Program-made: the position numbers and the translations under genes
The notes under the pieces: generated by a model
What the model saw: the letters and a program-made list of their open reading frames with translations, nothing else
Database searches by the model: none
Told to the model about the DNA's origin: nothing
Shown here: positions 29,648 through 39,015 of the stretch, one piece after another
Numbering within the stretch: position 1 is the stretch's first letter
How the letters are laid out: every line of letters starts with the position of its first letter
From: Acholeplasmataceae bacterium
Lineage (GTDB): Bacteria; Bacillota_I; Bacilli_A; Acholeplasmatales; Acholeplasmataceae
Length of the DNA stretch: 39,307 nt
Assembly (NCBI GenBank): GCA_016934175.1
Contig: JAFGTI010000066.1
Coordinates: 1 to 39,307, forward strand
Direction of reading: 5' to 3'

Positions 29648-30363
29648 GATATCTTGCAATAGTGAGTTATGATGGATCACAATATCAAGGATTTCAAAAA
29701 CAAAGAAATGGTTTGGGTATTCAAGAAGTCATAGAAAAAGCATTTCGCCTAATGACACAAACAGAAATAAAAATTCATAGCGCAGGAAGAACTGATAAAG
29801 GAGTTCATGCTCTTGGACAGGCCTTCCATTTTGACAGTAATCTAGATATTGATGAAGTAACGTGGTTGCGTGTAAATGATCGCTTACCACTAGATATTAG
29901 AGTGCATAAAATAAAAAAAGTAAAAACTGATTTTCATGCAAGACATAATGCGAAATCGAAAATTTATAAATATATCATTGCTAAAAAACCAAGTACAGCA
30001 TTTTCCAAGAACCACGAGGTTTTTATTAGAAATTTTGATATTGAACGCGTTCAAACAAGTGTTCAAGATTTTGTGGGAACTCATGATTTTAAAGGTTTTT
30101 GTCAATATGTTAAAGATAAACCTACAATTAAAACAATTTATAGTGTAAAAATCAAAGAAACAAAAAACCATTTTATTTTTATATTTCATGGAAATAGTTT
30201 TCTCAAGTACATGGTTCGCTCGATGATGGGAACTATTATTCAAATAGGAATAGGGAAAAAAGATTCTAATATTATTAAGGAAATACTTGAGACACAAGAT
30301 CGTTCACTAGCAGGCAAGACTGCTGAATCAAGAGGATTATTTTTAGTTAAAATCTACTATTAG
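29644..30363 (+). CDS. truA: tRNA pseudouridine(38-40) synthase TruA
   Basis: YDGSQYQGFQKQ; SAGRTDKGVHALGQ. Confidence 0.96.
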   Translation: MRYLAIVSYDGSQYQGFQKQRNGLGIQEVIEKAFRLMTQTEIKIHSAGRTDKGVHALGQAFHFDSNLDIDEVTWLRVNDRLPLDIRVHKIKKVKTDFHARHNAKSKIYKYIIAKKPSTAFSKNHEVFIRNFDIERVQTSVQDFVGTHDFKGFCQYVKDKPTIKTIYSVKIKETKNHFIFIFHGNSFLKYMVRSMMGTIIQIGIGKKDSNIIKEILETQDRSLAGKTAESRGLFLVKIYY

Positions 30364-30395
30364 CATGCTATAATAGGCACATAAGGAGAGATTAA

Positions 30396-30998
30396 ATGTT
30401 TATTACTTTTGAAGGCGGCGAAGGCACCGGTAAAACCACATTAATGAAAGATATCGCAGAAATACTTAGCCAGGAATATGAAGTAGTAACTTCAAGAGAA
30501 CCTGGGGGTAGTATGATTACTGAGGCAATTAGAGATATCATATTAAACCCCAAGTATAAGGGTGTTACACCATATACTGAGGCTCTTCTTTTAGCTGCAT
30601 CAAGAGCACAACATCTTGATGAAATAATTTTACCAGCACTTAAGGCAAACAAAATCGTCCTTTGTGATCGATATTTAGACAGTTCGCTAGCTTATCAAGC
30701 ATATGCAAGAGATTTAGGATTTGATTTTGTATTAAGTATTAACCAATATGCAACATATCACATGCCAGCTTTAACTTTTTATATTGATTTGGATCCATTG
30801 GTTGGAATGGCTAGAATTTCAAATCGAGCAAAGTACGATAGACTTGATCAAGAAACAGTTCTATTCCATCAAAAAGTGAGAGAGGGTTACTTAAAGATTT
30901 CAAAAATGTATCCCGATCGCATAGTTACGATAGATGGAACGTTATCTATTGAAGAAATTAAAAAACAAATTATTGCAAAAATAAAGGAAACTTTATGA
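30396..30998 (+). CDS. tmk: Thymidylate kinase
   Basis: FITFEGGEGTGKTT; TSREPGGS; LCDRYLDSSLAYQ. Confidence 0.97.
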   Translation: MFITFEGGEGTGKTTLMKDIAEILSQEYEVVTSREPGGSMITEAIRDIILNPKYKGVTPYTEALLLAASRAQHLDEIILPALKANKIVLCDRYLDSSLAYQAYARDLGFDFVLSINQYATYHMPALTFYIDLDPLVGMARISNRAKYDRLDQETVLFHQKVREGYLKISKMYPDRIVTIDGTLSIEEIKKQIIAKIKETL

Positions 30999-31939
30999 AA
31001 AGAGCATATTATTTTTTCAAACAAACTATTTTGAAAAATAGACTAGCACACCTTTATTTGATTAGTGGACCAAAAGGTAGTGGGAAGTCACAACTCGTTG
31101 ATGATGTTGCATTTTTGATTCTCAGTCAAAACAGGGAAGATGTCAGTCATTTACAACAACAAATTGAAGAACGCAAGATTGCAAATATGATGGTGATTGA
31201 GCCAGATGGTTTATCCATAAAAAAAGAACAAATACTTGCACTTCAAGCAGAGTTTTCAAAAACAGCATTAGTTAGTGGTCCAAGAATATATGTCATAAAA
31301 AATATTGAAAAAATTGGTGTAAGTGCCGCTAACAGTCTGCTTAAATTTATGGAAGAACCCTTGAGTCATAGCGTTTATGGATTTTTATTGACAGATAATG
31401 TTGATGATGTCATGCGTACCATCATTTCGAGAAGCCAAATTCTTCATTTGAAGAGTATTGATGAAAAAGATTTAGAACTTGAATTAATCAACAAAGGAAT
31501 TGATGAACGTGTTGCAGTATTGGCACCTTATTTAACAAAAAATATCGATGAGGCATTGTTGCTCGCAGATAACCCTAATTTTCTTGACATGGTTAATTTC
31601 ATTGAGGAAATGGTGATGAATTGGTCTGATCTAAATATTTCTCTTCCGTTATATTTTGCTCAAAAAGGTCGTTTTTTAATTCAAGATAGAGATTTCTTTA
31701 TGAATTTTTTAGAGTTAATCTTGATCTATTTCTTAGATCTTATTCATTATAGAGCCCATCAAGAAATCACATTTCAATTTTTAAGGGAACAAATACAAAT
31801 ACAATCAAGCCAAATGCAAATTGCAGATATTCAAAGTTTAATTGAGCAGATACAATCTATTTTGCAAAAACAAACTTACTATATCAATCTCGAGCTCGCG
31901 CTCGATCAATTATCATATACGCTGGAAAAGATGAGGTGA
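30995..31939 (+). CDS. holB: DNA polymerase III delta' subunit
   Basis: NRLAHLYLISGPKGSGKSQL; AANSLLKFMEEP; context tmk-holB-ricT. Confidence 0.92.
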   Translation: MKRAYYFFKQTILKNRLAHLYLISGPKGSGKSQLVDDVAFLILSQNREDVSHLQQQIEERKIANMMVIEPDGLSIKKEQILALQAEFSKTALVSGPRIYVIKNIEKIGVSAANSLLKFMEEPLSHSVYGFLLTDNVDDVMRTIISRSQILHLKSIDEKDLELELINKGIDERVAVLAPYLTKNIDEALLLADNPNFLDMVNFIEEMVMNWSDLNISLPLYFAQKGRFLIQDRDFFMNFLELILIYFLDLIHYRAHQEITFQFLREQIQIQSSQMQIADIQSLIEQIQSILQKQTYYINLELALDQLSYTLEKMR

Positions 31940-31943
31940 GAAA

Positions 31944-32741
31944 GTGAAAGTAGCTCTAGTTCAATTCAAAGAAGCGGGAAAAAAATATTATTTCTCTTAT
32001 GGAGATTTAGATATAGAAAAAAACGATCTAGTTGTTGTTGAAACGACTAGAGGTATTGAAATTGGGAAAGTGTATTTATTTAAAGAAATTGAAGAATCGG
32101 ACTTATCAAGTGAACTTAAACCCATCATTCGCAAAGCTAATGATGGTGATATCAAAGAAGATGAATATAATCAAACACTTGAAGTTGGTATAATAGAAAA
32201 AACAAAGATTTTAGCTGTACAAAATGATCTTGAAATCAAGGTCTTAGGTGCTGAATACACACTGGATCGTAAAAGATTATTGATTTATTTTGAATCTGAT
32301 AATCGTGTTGACTTTAGGAATCTTGTTAGGGATTTAAGTGAAATATATCATACACGTATCGAACTAAGACAAATAGGTCCAAGAGATGCTGCTAAAATGA
32401 TAGGTGGTATAGGTCCTTGTGGCTTGATTTTATGCTGTGCCACTTTTATTGGTGAATTTGATGCCGTTTCTATTAAGATGGCGAAGAACCAAAATATCGC
32501 TTTAAATCCTCAAAAAATATCGGGTATTTGTGGTAAATTACTTTGTTGCATTAAGTATGAAGATGATGTTTATACTGAACTAAAAGCATTGTTACCAGAC
32601 CTTCGTGAAAAAGTTGAAACAGAAAAAGGGACTGCAAACGTGCTTGAAATAAATATTATTGGACAAAAAGTGAAAGTTAAGAATCTAGAAGATGGTAGTA
32701 TCGAATGGTTAGACGCTAAGGACATTAAGCGTAACGAGTAA
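31944..32741 (+). CDS. ricT: PSP1 domain protein RicT (YaaT)
   Basis: GGIGPCGLILCC, SGICGKLLCCIKYE cysteine motifs; context. Confidence 0.94.
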   Translation: MKVALVQFKEAGKKYYFSYGDLDIEKNDLVVVETTRGIEIGKVYLFKEIEESDLSSELKPIIRKANDGDIKEDEYNQTLEVGIIEKTKILAVQNDLEIKVLGAEYTLDRKRLLIYFESDNRVDFRNLVRDLSEIYHTRIELRQIGPRDAAKMIGGIGPCGLILCCATFIGEFDAVSIKMAKNQNIALNPQKISGICGKLLCCIKYEDDVYTELKALLPDLREKVETEKGTANVLEINIIGQKVKVKNLEDGSIEWLDAKDIKRNE

Positions 32742-33464
32742 ATGTTAAGAACACTTTTAGGAACCGATTTATGGATTGAGCAGAAATCTAGGCAAGCTTT
32801 CAATTTGGATACTATACTTTTAGCTGATTTTATTAAAATACCAGCACGTTCCAAAACTGTTGCAGATTTTGGCACCGGCGTTGGTGCTCTGATACTTTAT
32901 ATGAGCAAAAAAACAAAAGCGAATATCATTGGTATTGAAATTCAAGATGAAAGATTTTCACAAGCACAAAAAAATATTACATTAAATCATTTAGATCATC
33001 AGATATCTTGTCTACATCACGATGTAAGAGAACTCACATTAAAGAATCTCGATGTCGTCATAAGCAATCCACCCTTCTTTAAAATAACTGAAAATGGAAA
33101 TATAAATGAGAGTGAAGAAGATAGAATTGCAAGACACGAAGTAATGCTCACACTAAAAGAATTAGTTATATCAGCATCAAAAGCATTGAAGTATGGTGGT
33201 CATTTCTTCATGATTCATCGTCCTGATCGATTTTCAGAAATTGTTGACATATTTAAAGAAAATCAATTGGAAATTAAAAGGGTAAGATTTGTGCACCCCT
33301 ATTTAAAATCAAGCCCAAATCACATCTTGATTGAAGCTATAAAAAATGGGCAACAAGGTATGAAAGTAGAGCCACCCCTTATTTTATATGAAAAAAAACA
33401 TGTAATGACTCAAGAACTTATTGATATTTATGGAGGGAAAAATTATGTTACTGAGCGTTCTTAA
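32742..33464 (+). CDS. tRNA1(Val) (adenine-N6)-methyltransferase TrmN6 / YabB family
   Basis: VADFGTGVGALILYM; VVISNPPFF; context downstream of ricT. Confidence 0.9.
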   Translation: MLRTLLGTDLWIEQKSRQAFNLDTILLADFIKIPARSKTVADFGTGVGALILYMSKKTKANIIGIEIQDERFSQAQKNITLNHLDHQISCLHHDVRELTLKNLDVVISNPPFFKITENGNINESEEDRIARHEVMLTLKELVISASKALKYGGHFFMIHRPDRFSEIVDIFKENQLEIKRVRFVHPYLKSSPNHILIEAIKNGQQGMKVEPPLILYEKKHVMTQELIDIYGGKNYVTERS

Positions 33465-33855
33465 TAGAAAAGATAAATTGAAATTTCTTGATTTAGCGAT
33501 GCATATGGTATCTATAGATGGCATACCTACTGATCTCGAACAAAGACTACTTAATATGATGTTGGCTGAAGTTGGTGACAATATAGTTGCTGAGTATCAT
33601 TTTGCACTCAGTAAAAAATTGCCCGAAACAACCAACTACTTTAAGAAAGCATCTAAAAAAATAAAAAATATTGTCTATTTGAATTTAATCAAAATTGCAA
33701 TGTCGGATGATTTTTACAACACATTAGAACATAATTTTTTAGAAGAGATACGAGAAACATTGGATATTAGTGAAATGAAGAAAAAACAATTGATGAGACT
33801 TGTTTATTTGGAAAGAGATTTAAGAGAACGAGCAAAGAGAGTTGTTTGTCACTAA
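33445..33855 (+). CDS. TerB-like small helical protein
   Basis: ATG at 33445 after GGAGGG; FLDLAMHMVSIDGIPTDLEQRLLNMML resembles TerB-type helical acidic motif. Confidence 0.6.
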   Translation: MLLSVLNRKDKLKFLDLAMHMVSIDGIPTDLEQRLLNMMLAEVGDNIVAEYHFALSKKLPETTNYFKKASKKIKNIVYLNLIKIAMSDDFYNTLEHNFLEEIRETLDISEMKKKQLMRLVYLERDLRERAKRVVCH

Positions 33856-34703
33856 TGCAAAAAAGTTTTATGGAAGAAAAACCAACACTTTTTGTTGTTT
33901 CAACACCCATAGGCAACTTGGGAGATATGACATATCGGGCTGTAGAAATATTAAAAAAGGTTGATATTATTTTAGCAGAAGATACAAGAACTTCAGGTAC
34001 CCTATTAAATCATTATCAAATTAAAAAACAGATGATCAGTTATCATGAATTTAATAAAAACGATAAGGAATCCGTCGTGATTTCTCTATTAGAAGAACAA
34101 AAAAATATAGCTTTAATTAGTGATGCTGGTACCCCGGGTATTAACGATCCTGGTTATGAAATCATCAAAAAAGTTATTGAATTAGGATATCATGTAGTTT
34201 CTATACCTGGAGCGAGTGCGATTTTAGCTGCTATCGTTTCTTCCGGGCTCATTATCCAACCCTTTACTTTTCTTGGGTTTCTTCCAAGAAAACAAGTAGA
34301 GATGAAAAGAGTATTAGAGACCTATCTTAAAAGAAAAGAAACCTTGGTTATATATGAATCTCCACTTAGAATTTCTAAAACACTAGCGACATTATTTAAA
34401 GTTTTAGGAGATCGTAAAGTTGTATTGGCAAGAGAACTTACAAAGAAGTTCGAAACTATTATACGAACAACACTAGAAAACGCTATAGAAATGGAACATA
34501 ATCCCAAAGGTGAATATGTTATTATTATTGAAGGTGATTATCATATACAAACAGTTTTTGATGAATCAATTGTTGATCATGTCAAAAAGCTAGTTGATAT
34601 GGGATTAAACGAGAAAGATGCGATGAAAAAGGTTTCTATTGAGCGTCATATTTCGAAAAGTGAAGTGTATCAAGCATATAAAATTGATAATAAAATAACT
34701 TGA
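33855..34703 (+). CDS. rsmI: 16S rRNA 2'-O-methyltransferase RsmI
   Basis: ATG at 33855 in TAATG overlap; LFVVSTPIGNLGDMTYRAVEIL; AEDTRTSG; SDAGTPGINDPG. Confidence 0.96.
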   Translation: MQKSFMEEKPTLFVVSTPIGNLGDMTYRAVEILKKVDIILAEDTRTSGTLLNHYQIKKQMISYHEFNKNDKESVVISLLEEQKNIALISDAGTPGINDPGYEIIKKVIELGYHVVSIPGASAILAAIVSSGLIIQPFTFLGFLPRKQVEMKRVLETYLKRKETLVIYESPLRISKTLATLFKVLGDRKVVLARELTKKFETIIRTTLENAIEMEHNPKGEYVIIIEGDYHIQTVFDESIVDHVKKLVDMGLNEKDAMKKVSIERHISKSEVYQAYKIDNKIT

Positions 34704-34740
34704 TTTTTGAACATTTTCATATATAATAAGATTATTATAG

Positions 34741-34960
34741 GCAATGAGAAAGAGAGTAGTTTGATTGTAGAGTCTAGAGAGTTCGTGTTTGGTGAAAACG
34801 AATCCTATATCAAATGAACATGGTTTTCGAGCCTTTTGGTCGATACGTAGATCAAAACGTTTGTCCGCGTTAAGGATTTTGAGTGCTAGCATTGCTAGAA
34901 CTAAGGTGGTACCGCGAATTTTCGTCCTTAGATTTTTTTAAGGGCGATTTTTATATATTT
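34741..34960 (+). promoter_or_regulatory. T-box leader (Met-specific) upstream of metG
   Basis: T-box motif AAGGTGGTACCGCG (34903-34916); specifier ATG at 34820-34822 preceded by GAAC; TGGT complementary to ACCA 3' end; terminator hairpin. Confidence 0.92.
34922..34955 (+). terminator. T-box regulated terminator
   Basis: CGTCCTTA-GATTTTTT-TAAGGGCG followed by ATTTTTAT. Confidence 0.8.
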
Positions 34961-34974
34961 AGGAGGTAATTAAA

Positions 34975-36540
34975 ATGAACAAAACTTATTATTTAACAAC
35001 AGCAATTGCATATGCTTCAGCCATTCCCCATATCGGAAATGTATATGAGGCTATTTTGGCTGATGCTATTGTCAGATTTAAGAGATTAGATGGATATGAT
35101 GTCTTTTTCCAAACAGGAACAGACGAACATGGACAAAAGATAGAAAACAAAGCTAAAAATAATGAGCTTTCGCCTAAAACATATGTAGATCATATTTCTT
35201 CGGAAATTAAAAGAATCTATAGAAAAGTGAATATCAGCTATGACCAGTTTGTTAGAACTACTGATGAAAGACACATCAAGTCTGTTCAAGCTATTTTTAA
35301 GAAACTATATGATCAAGGCGATATTTACTTAGGCGAATATGAAGGTTGGTATTCAATCGCAGAAGAAGCTTTTATATTGGAAAAGGATATTATTGACGGG
35401 AAAGGACCTAACGGAGATGTTCCTGTATGGACAAAAGAAGCGGCATATTTTTTAAAACTCGCTCCTTATCAAGAGCGGTTATTAAAGCATATAGAAGAGC
35501 ATCCAGAATTTATTGAACCTGAATCGAGAAGGAACGAAATGATTCAAAACTTTCTTAAAGAACCACTTCCAGATTTATCAGTTTCTAGAACGTCTTTTTC
35601 ATGGGGTGTTCCTGTTGAATTTGATAAAGGACATATCGTGTATGTTTGGATTGATGCCTTAAGTAACTATATTACTGGGTTGAATTATCATCCAGATCAA
35701 GAAAATTCTCTAGAATTTAATAAATACTGGCCTGCTGATGTTCATCTAATAGGTAAAGATATTTTAAGATTCCATACGATTTACTGGCCAATCATTTTAA
35801 TGGCTTTAGGATTAGAATTACCCAAACAGGTTTTTGGGCATCCATGGATTTTAGTCAATAAAGGTAAAATGAGTAAATCTGTTGGTAATGTAATGTATAC
35901 TGATGATCTTGTGCGTTATTTTGGTGTCGATGTTGTTAGATATTATGTTTTGCATGAAATTCCTTTCGCTCAAGATGGTAATATCACTTATGAGCTACTT
36001 ATTGAAAGAAATAATAGTGACTTAGCAAATACAATAGGGAACCTTGTTAACCGAACAATTGGTATGGCACATAAATATCGCGAGGGGTTAATTAAGAAAA
36101 CAATACTTACCGAGCCGTATGAATTGAGTTTGTCTGAAAAAAGCCTAGAACTTTTACCATTAATTAGAAAACATATGGATGAATTAAAGGTTGCTGATGC
36201 ATTAGAAGAAATTGTGAAACTTGCTAGATTTGCAAATAAATATATCGATGTTTCTGAACCATGGGTTTTATTTAAAAACCTAGAAAAAAAAGCTGTTTTG
36301 GAACATGTTTTATATCATTTAATTGAAACGATTCGATTTATTGCAGTTGCACTTCAACCTTTTATACCAGACACAGCAATTAATATTGCAAAACAAATAG
36401 GCGTTACAGACTTAAGTTTTGAATCAATCACTAAATTTGGCAATTATGAAGAGCAAACGTTAGGAAAGGCTTCGGTATTATTTGAGCGTTTTGATGCTTC
36501 AAAAAAAATTGAAGAAATTTTAAAAGATCAAAATGAATAA
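34975..36540 (+). CDS. metG: Methionyl-tRNA synthetase
   Basis: TTAIAYASAIPHIGNVYE; FQTGTDEHGQKI; GKMSKSVGN. Confidence 0.97.
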   Translation: MNKTYYLTTAIAYASAIPHIGNVYEAILADAIVRFKRLDGYDVFFQTGTDEHGQKIENKAKNNELSPKTYVDHISSEIKRIYRKVNISYDQFVRTTDERHIKSVQAIFKKLYDQGDIYLGEYEGWYSIAEEAFILEKDIIDGKGPNGDVPVWTKEAAYFLKLAPYQERLLKHIEEHPEFIEPESRRNEMIQNFLKEPLPDLSVSRTSFSWGVPVEFDKGHIVYVWIDALSNYITGLNYHPDQENSLEFNKYWPADVHLIGKDILRFHTIYWPIILMALGLELPKQVFGHPWILVNKGKMSKSVGNVMYTDDLVRYFGVDVVRYYVLHEIPFAQDGNITYELLIERNNSDLANTIGNLVNRTIGMAHKYREGLIKKTILTEPYELSLSEKSLELLPLIRKHMDELKVADALEEIVKLARFANKYIDVSEPWVLFKNLEKKAVLEHVLYHLIETIRFIAVALQPFIPDTAINIAKQIGVTDLSFESITKFGNYEEQTLGKASVLFERFDASKKIEEILKDQNE

Positions 36541-37492
36541 GATGAATGCATGGATTAATTCCGATAAATTTAAAACTAAAATATTTCCAGAGGTAGAACG
36601 TTTAATAGCTGTTGTCGTCTTTACAATTATTTATGGGATTGGAGTTTCTTGGTTTTTGGAAGCATCCGTAGTTCCGCTTTATACCGGAGGGATTCCTGGT
36701 ATAGGACAACTTGTTAGAGATGCTATGTTTGTTTGGTTTAATTATGATGTAGGATCAAATTTCTTAGGATTGTTCGTTATCATCTTGAATATTCCAATTC
36801 TACTTGTTGGGTGGTTTGGTGTTTCTCACAGGTTCACCATTCATAGTTTAATATCAATTTTGGTTCAAGCTTTCATTTTAAGCTGGTTTCCTAAAGTAAA
36901 TATGGGATTAGATGGTTTAGAACATGTATTCGCAGCTGCAGTTTTAGGTGGTTTACTTATCGGGATTGGAGCAGGCGGAGCACTCAGATATGGTACTTCA
37001 ACAGGTGGACTTGATATACTTGCTCAATATTTTTCATTTAAAAAAGGGAAATCAGTTGGATTTATTTCTATGTTGATGAACGTTGCTATTGCGCTAATTG
37101 GTGCGATGATTGTTGGTGGAAAAGTTGGACCTAGCGGACTTGTCGTTGGTGGTGGTGTTATTGCATCATACACAGTCATTAGAATTATTGTATCAACGAT
37201 TATGACTGATCGGTTACATACCTCATATCAGTTTTTATCAGTAGATATCATCACATCAACACCACAGATACTTGTTGATGAAATATTAAACAAAGTTTAT
37301 AGAGGAGTTACCTTGATGAAAGTTGAAGGGGCATATTCCCATCATGAGAAAACTCTAATTTATGTTGTCATTTCCGCTTATGAACTACATACACTTGTAC
37401 AATTGGTGAGACATGTAGATCCTCACGCATTTATTGTTTCAAGACCTGTTAGAAATGTCTTCGGAAATTTTAAACGCAAAACAATTGCGTAA
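36533..37492 (+). CDS. YitT family membrane protein (DUF161/DUF2179-like)
   Basis: Multi-TM N-terminal with GGIPGIGQL and GTSTGGLDILAQ; C-terminal cytosolic domain GAYSHHEKTLIYVVIS. Confidence 0.9.
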   Translation: MNKMNAWINSDKFKTKIFPEVERLIAVVVFTIIYGIGVSWFLEASVVPLYTGGIPGIGQLVRDAMFVWFNYDVGSNFLGLFVIILNIPILLVGWFGVSHRFTIHSLISILVQAFILSWFPKVNMGLDGLEHVFAAAVLGGLLIGIGAGGALRYGTSTGGLDILAQYFSFKKGKSVGFISMLMNVAIALIGAMIVGGKVGPSGLVVGGGVIASYTVIRIIVSTIMTDRLHTSYQFLSVDIITSTPQILVDEILNKVYRGVTLMKVEGAYSHHEKTLIYVVISAYELHTLVQLVRHVDPHAFIVSRPVRNVFGNFKRKTIA

Positions 37493-37516
37493 AAGACCTC
37501 TTTGGGGGTCTTTTTC
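37491..37516 (+). terminator. Rho-independent terminator
   Basis: AAAAGACC-TCTTTGG-GGGTCTTTTT. Confidence 0.85.
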
Positions 37517-37636
37517 TATTTTTGTTCATAGAATGCCTGTTTCACATGAGTTATGATGGAAATGTGACTATATAATTGATATAATGACTATGAGCACACA
37601 ATCACTGACGCATTTCAATATAAAGGAGAAATGTTT

Positions 37637-38557
37637 ATGATTTATACGTGTACACTTAATCCTGCGGTCGATTACATAATCGAACTAGGAAATCTAGAAT
37701 CTAATAAATTGAATCGATCTAATAAGGCTATTTTTCGTGCCGGAGGGAAAGGAATTAACGTTTCTGTTGTTCTTAATAATTTAGGTTTAGAAAGTATTGC
37801 TACTGGCTTTTTAGGCGACTTTACGGGTGATTTAATTAAAAAGGATTTACAAAATTATCCACTAGTTCAAATGGACTTCATAGATATCAATGATACGACC
37901 AGAATGAACGTTAAATTAAATCACGGATATAAGGAAACAGAAGTTAATGTTTCAGGACCAGACATATCTGTTGATGATTTTAGTAAACTTCTCGAACAAA
38001 TAAGACAAATGAAAAAAAACGATTTGCTTATTTGTTCAGGTAGTGCATGTAAAGGGATATCTGATGCATATCTTAAGATTGCACAAGTGTGTCATCAAAA
38101 GAAAATTCCCTTTATCATGGATATTCCTGGAAAAGAGTTGATGGAAGTCATTAAACTCAATCCAGTATTAATCAAACCAAATCTTGAAGAACTCGAAGAT
38201 TATTTTGATATTAAAATACAATCGATGAGTGATGTTGTTTTATATGGGAGAAAACTCATTGAACTCGGCGCTAAAAATGTATTGATTTCAATGGGATCTA
38301 AAGGATCGTTATTTATTGATTTGGATCATGTATACAGAGCCAATTCAATTCACGGTCATGTCGTGAGTACAACTGGAGCTGGAGATTCTATGGTAGCTGG
38401 ATTCATGAAATCATATCTTAGCGATCAAGATCCTAAAAAAGCATACTTAAATGCTGCAATAGCGGCATCAGCAACTGTATTTAGCGAGGGACTCGCTACA
38501 CAAGAAACTATCAAATTATATCAAAATAAAATTAAAATAAAGGAGATACACACATGA
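37637..38557 (+). CDS. fruK: 1-phosphofructokinase
   Basis: MIYTCTLNPAVDYI; AGGKGINVSVVL; STTGAGDSMVAGF. Confidence 0.95.
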   Translation: MIYTCTLNPAVDYIIELGNLESNKLNRSNKAIFRAGGKGINVSVVLNNLGLESIATGFLGDFTGDLIKKDLQNYPLVQMDFIDINDTTRMNVKLNHGYKETEVNVSGPDISVDDFSKLLEQIRQMKKNDLLICSGSACKGISDAYLKIAQVCHQKKIPFIMDIPGKELMEVIKLNPVLIKPNLEELEDYFDIKIQSMSDVVLYGRKLIELGAKNVLISMGSKGSLFIDLDHVYRANSIHGHVVSTTGAGDSMVAGFMKSYLSDQDPKKAYLNAAIAASATVFSEGLATQETIKLYQNKIKIKEIHT

Positions 38558-39012
38558 GAATAAGCGAACTTATAAATCTTCAATTGATAAAACTAAATCT
38601 TGAAGCTAAATCGAAAGATCAGGTTATTAGAGAACTTTCAACAATATTATTAGAAAACGATAGATTATCAAATTTAGATAAATTTATGTTAGATGTTTAT
38701 GAAAGAGAAGCATTAGGTACAACAGGAATTGGATTTAAAATCGCAATTCCACATACAAAATCTAAATTTGTAACAAAACCATCTTTGGTTTTTGGTAGAT
38801 CATCTAGAGGAATTGATTATGAAAGTTTAGACGGGGAACCTGCCGAACTATTCTTTTTAATTGCAATGCCTGAATCTGGATCAAATACGCACCTACAAGC
38901 TTTGGCATTACTATCAAGAAACCTGATACATGAAGAGTTTAGAGATAGTTTATTAGAAGCTAAAACTAAAGAAGATGTTCTTGAGCTTATTCAAGCTATT
39001 GATGAAACATAA
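38554..39012 (+). CDS. PTS fructose-type EIIA component
   Basis: GTTGIGFKIAIPHTKS active-site His region; PTS IIA-2 fold; coupled to fruK. Confidence 0.93.
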   Translation: MRISELINLQLIKLNLEAKSKDQVIRELSTILLENDRLSNLDKFMLDVYEREALGTTGIGFKIAIPHTKSKFVTKPSLVFGRSSRGIDYESLDGEPAELFFLIAMPESGSNTHLQALALLSRNLIHEEFRDSLLEAKTKEDVLELIQAIDET

Positions 39013-39015
39013 TTC

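Noticed and set aside
29890-30297. 135-aa minus-strand ORF within truA
   Set aside because: Fully antisense to a conserved gene; composition (F/N/I rich) consistent with a shadow ORF.
37542-37567. cre site for CcpA upstream of fruK
   Set aside because: The TCACAT...ATGTGA pair does not match the cre consensus (TGWAANCGNTNWCA); kept only as a weak repeat observation.
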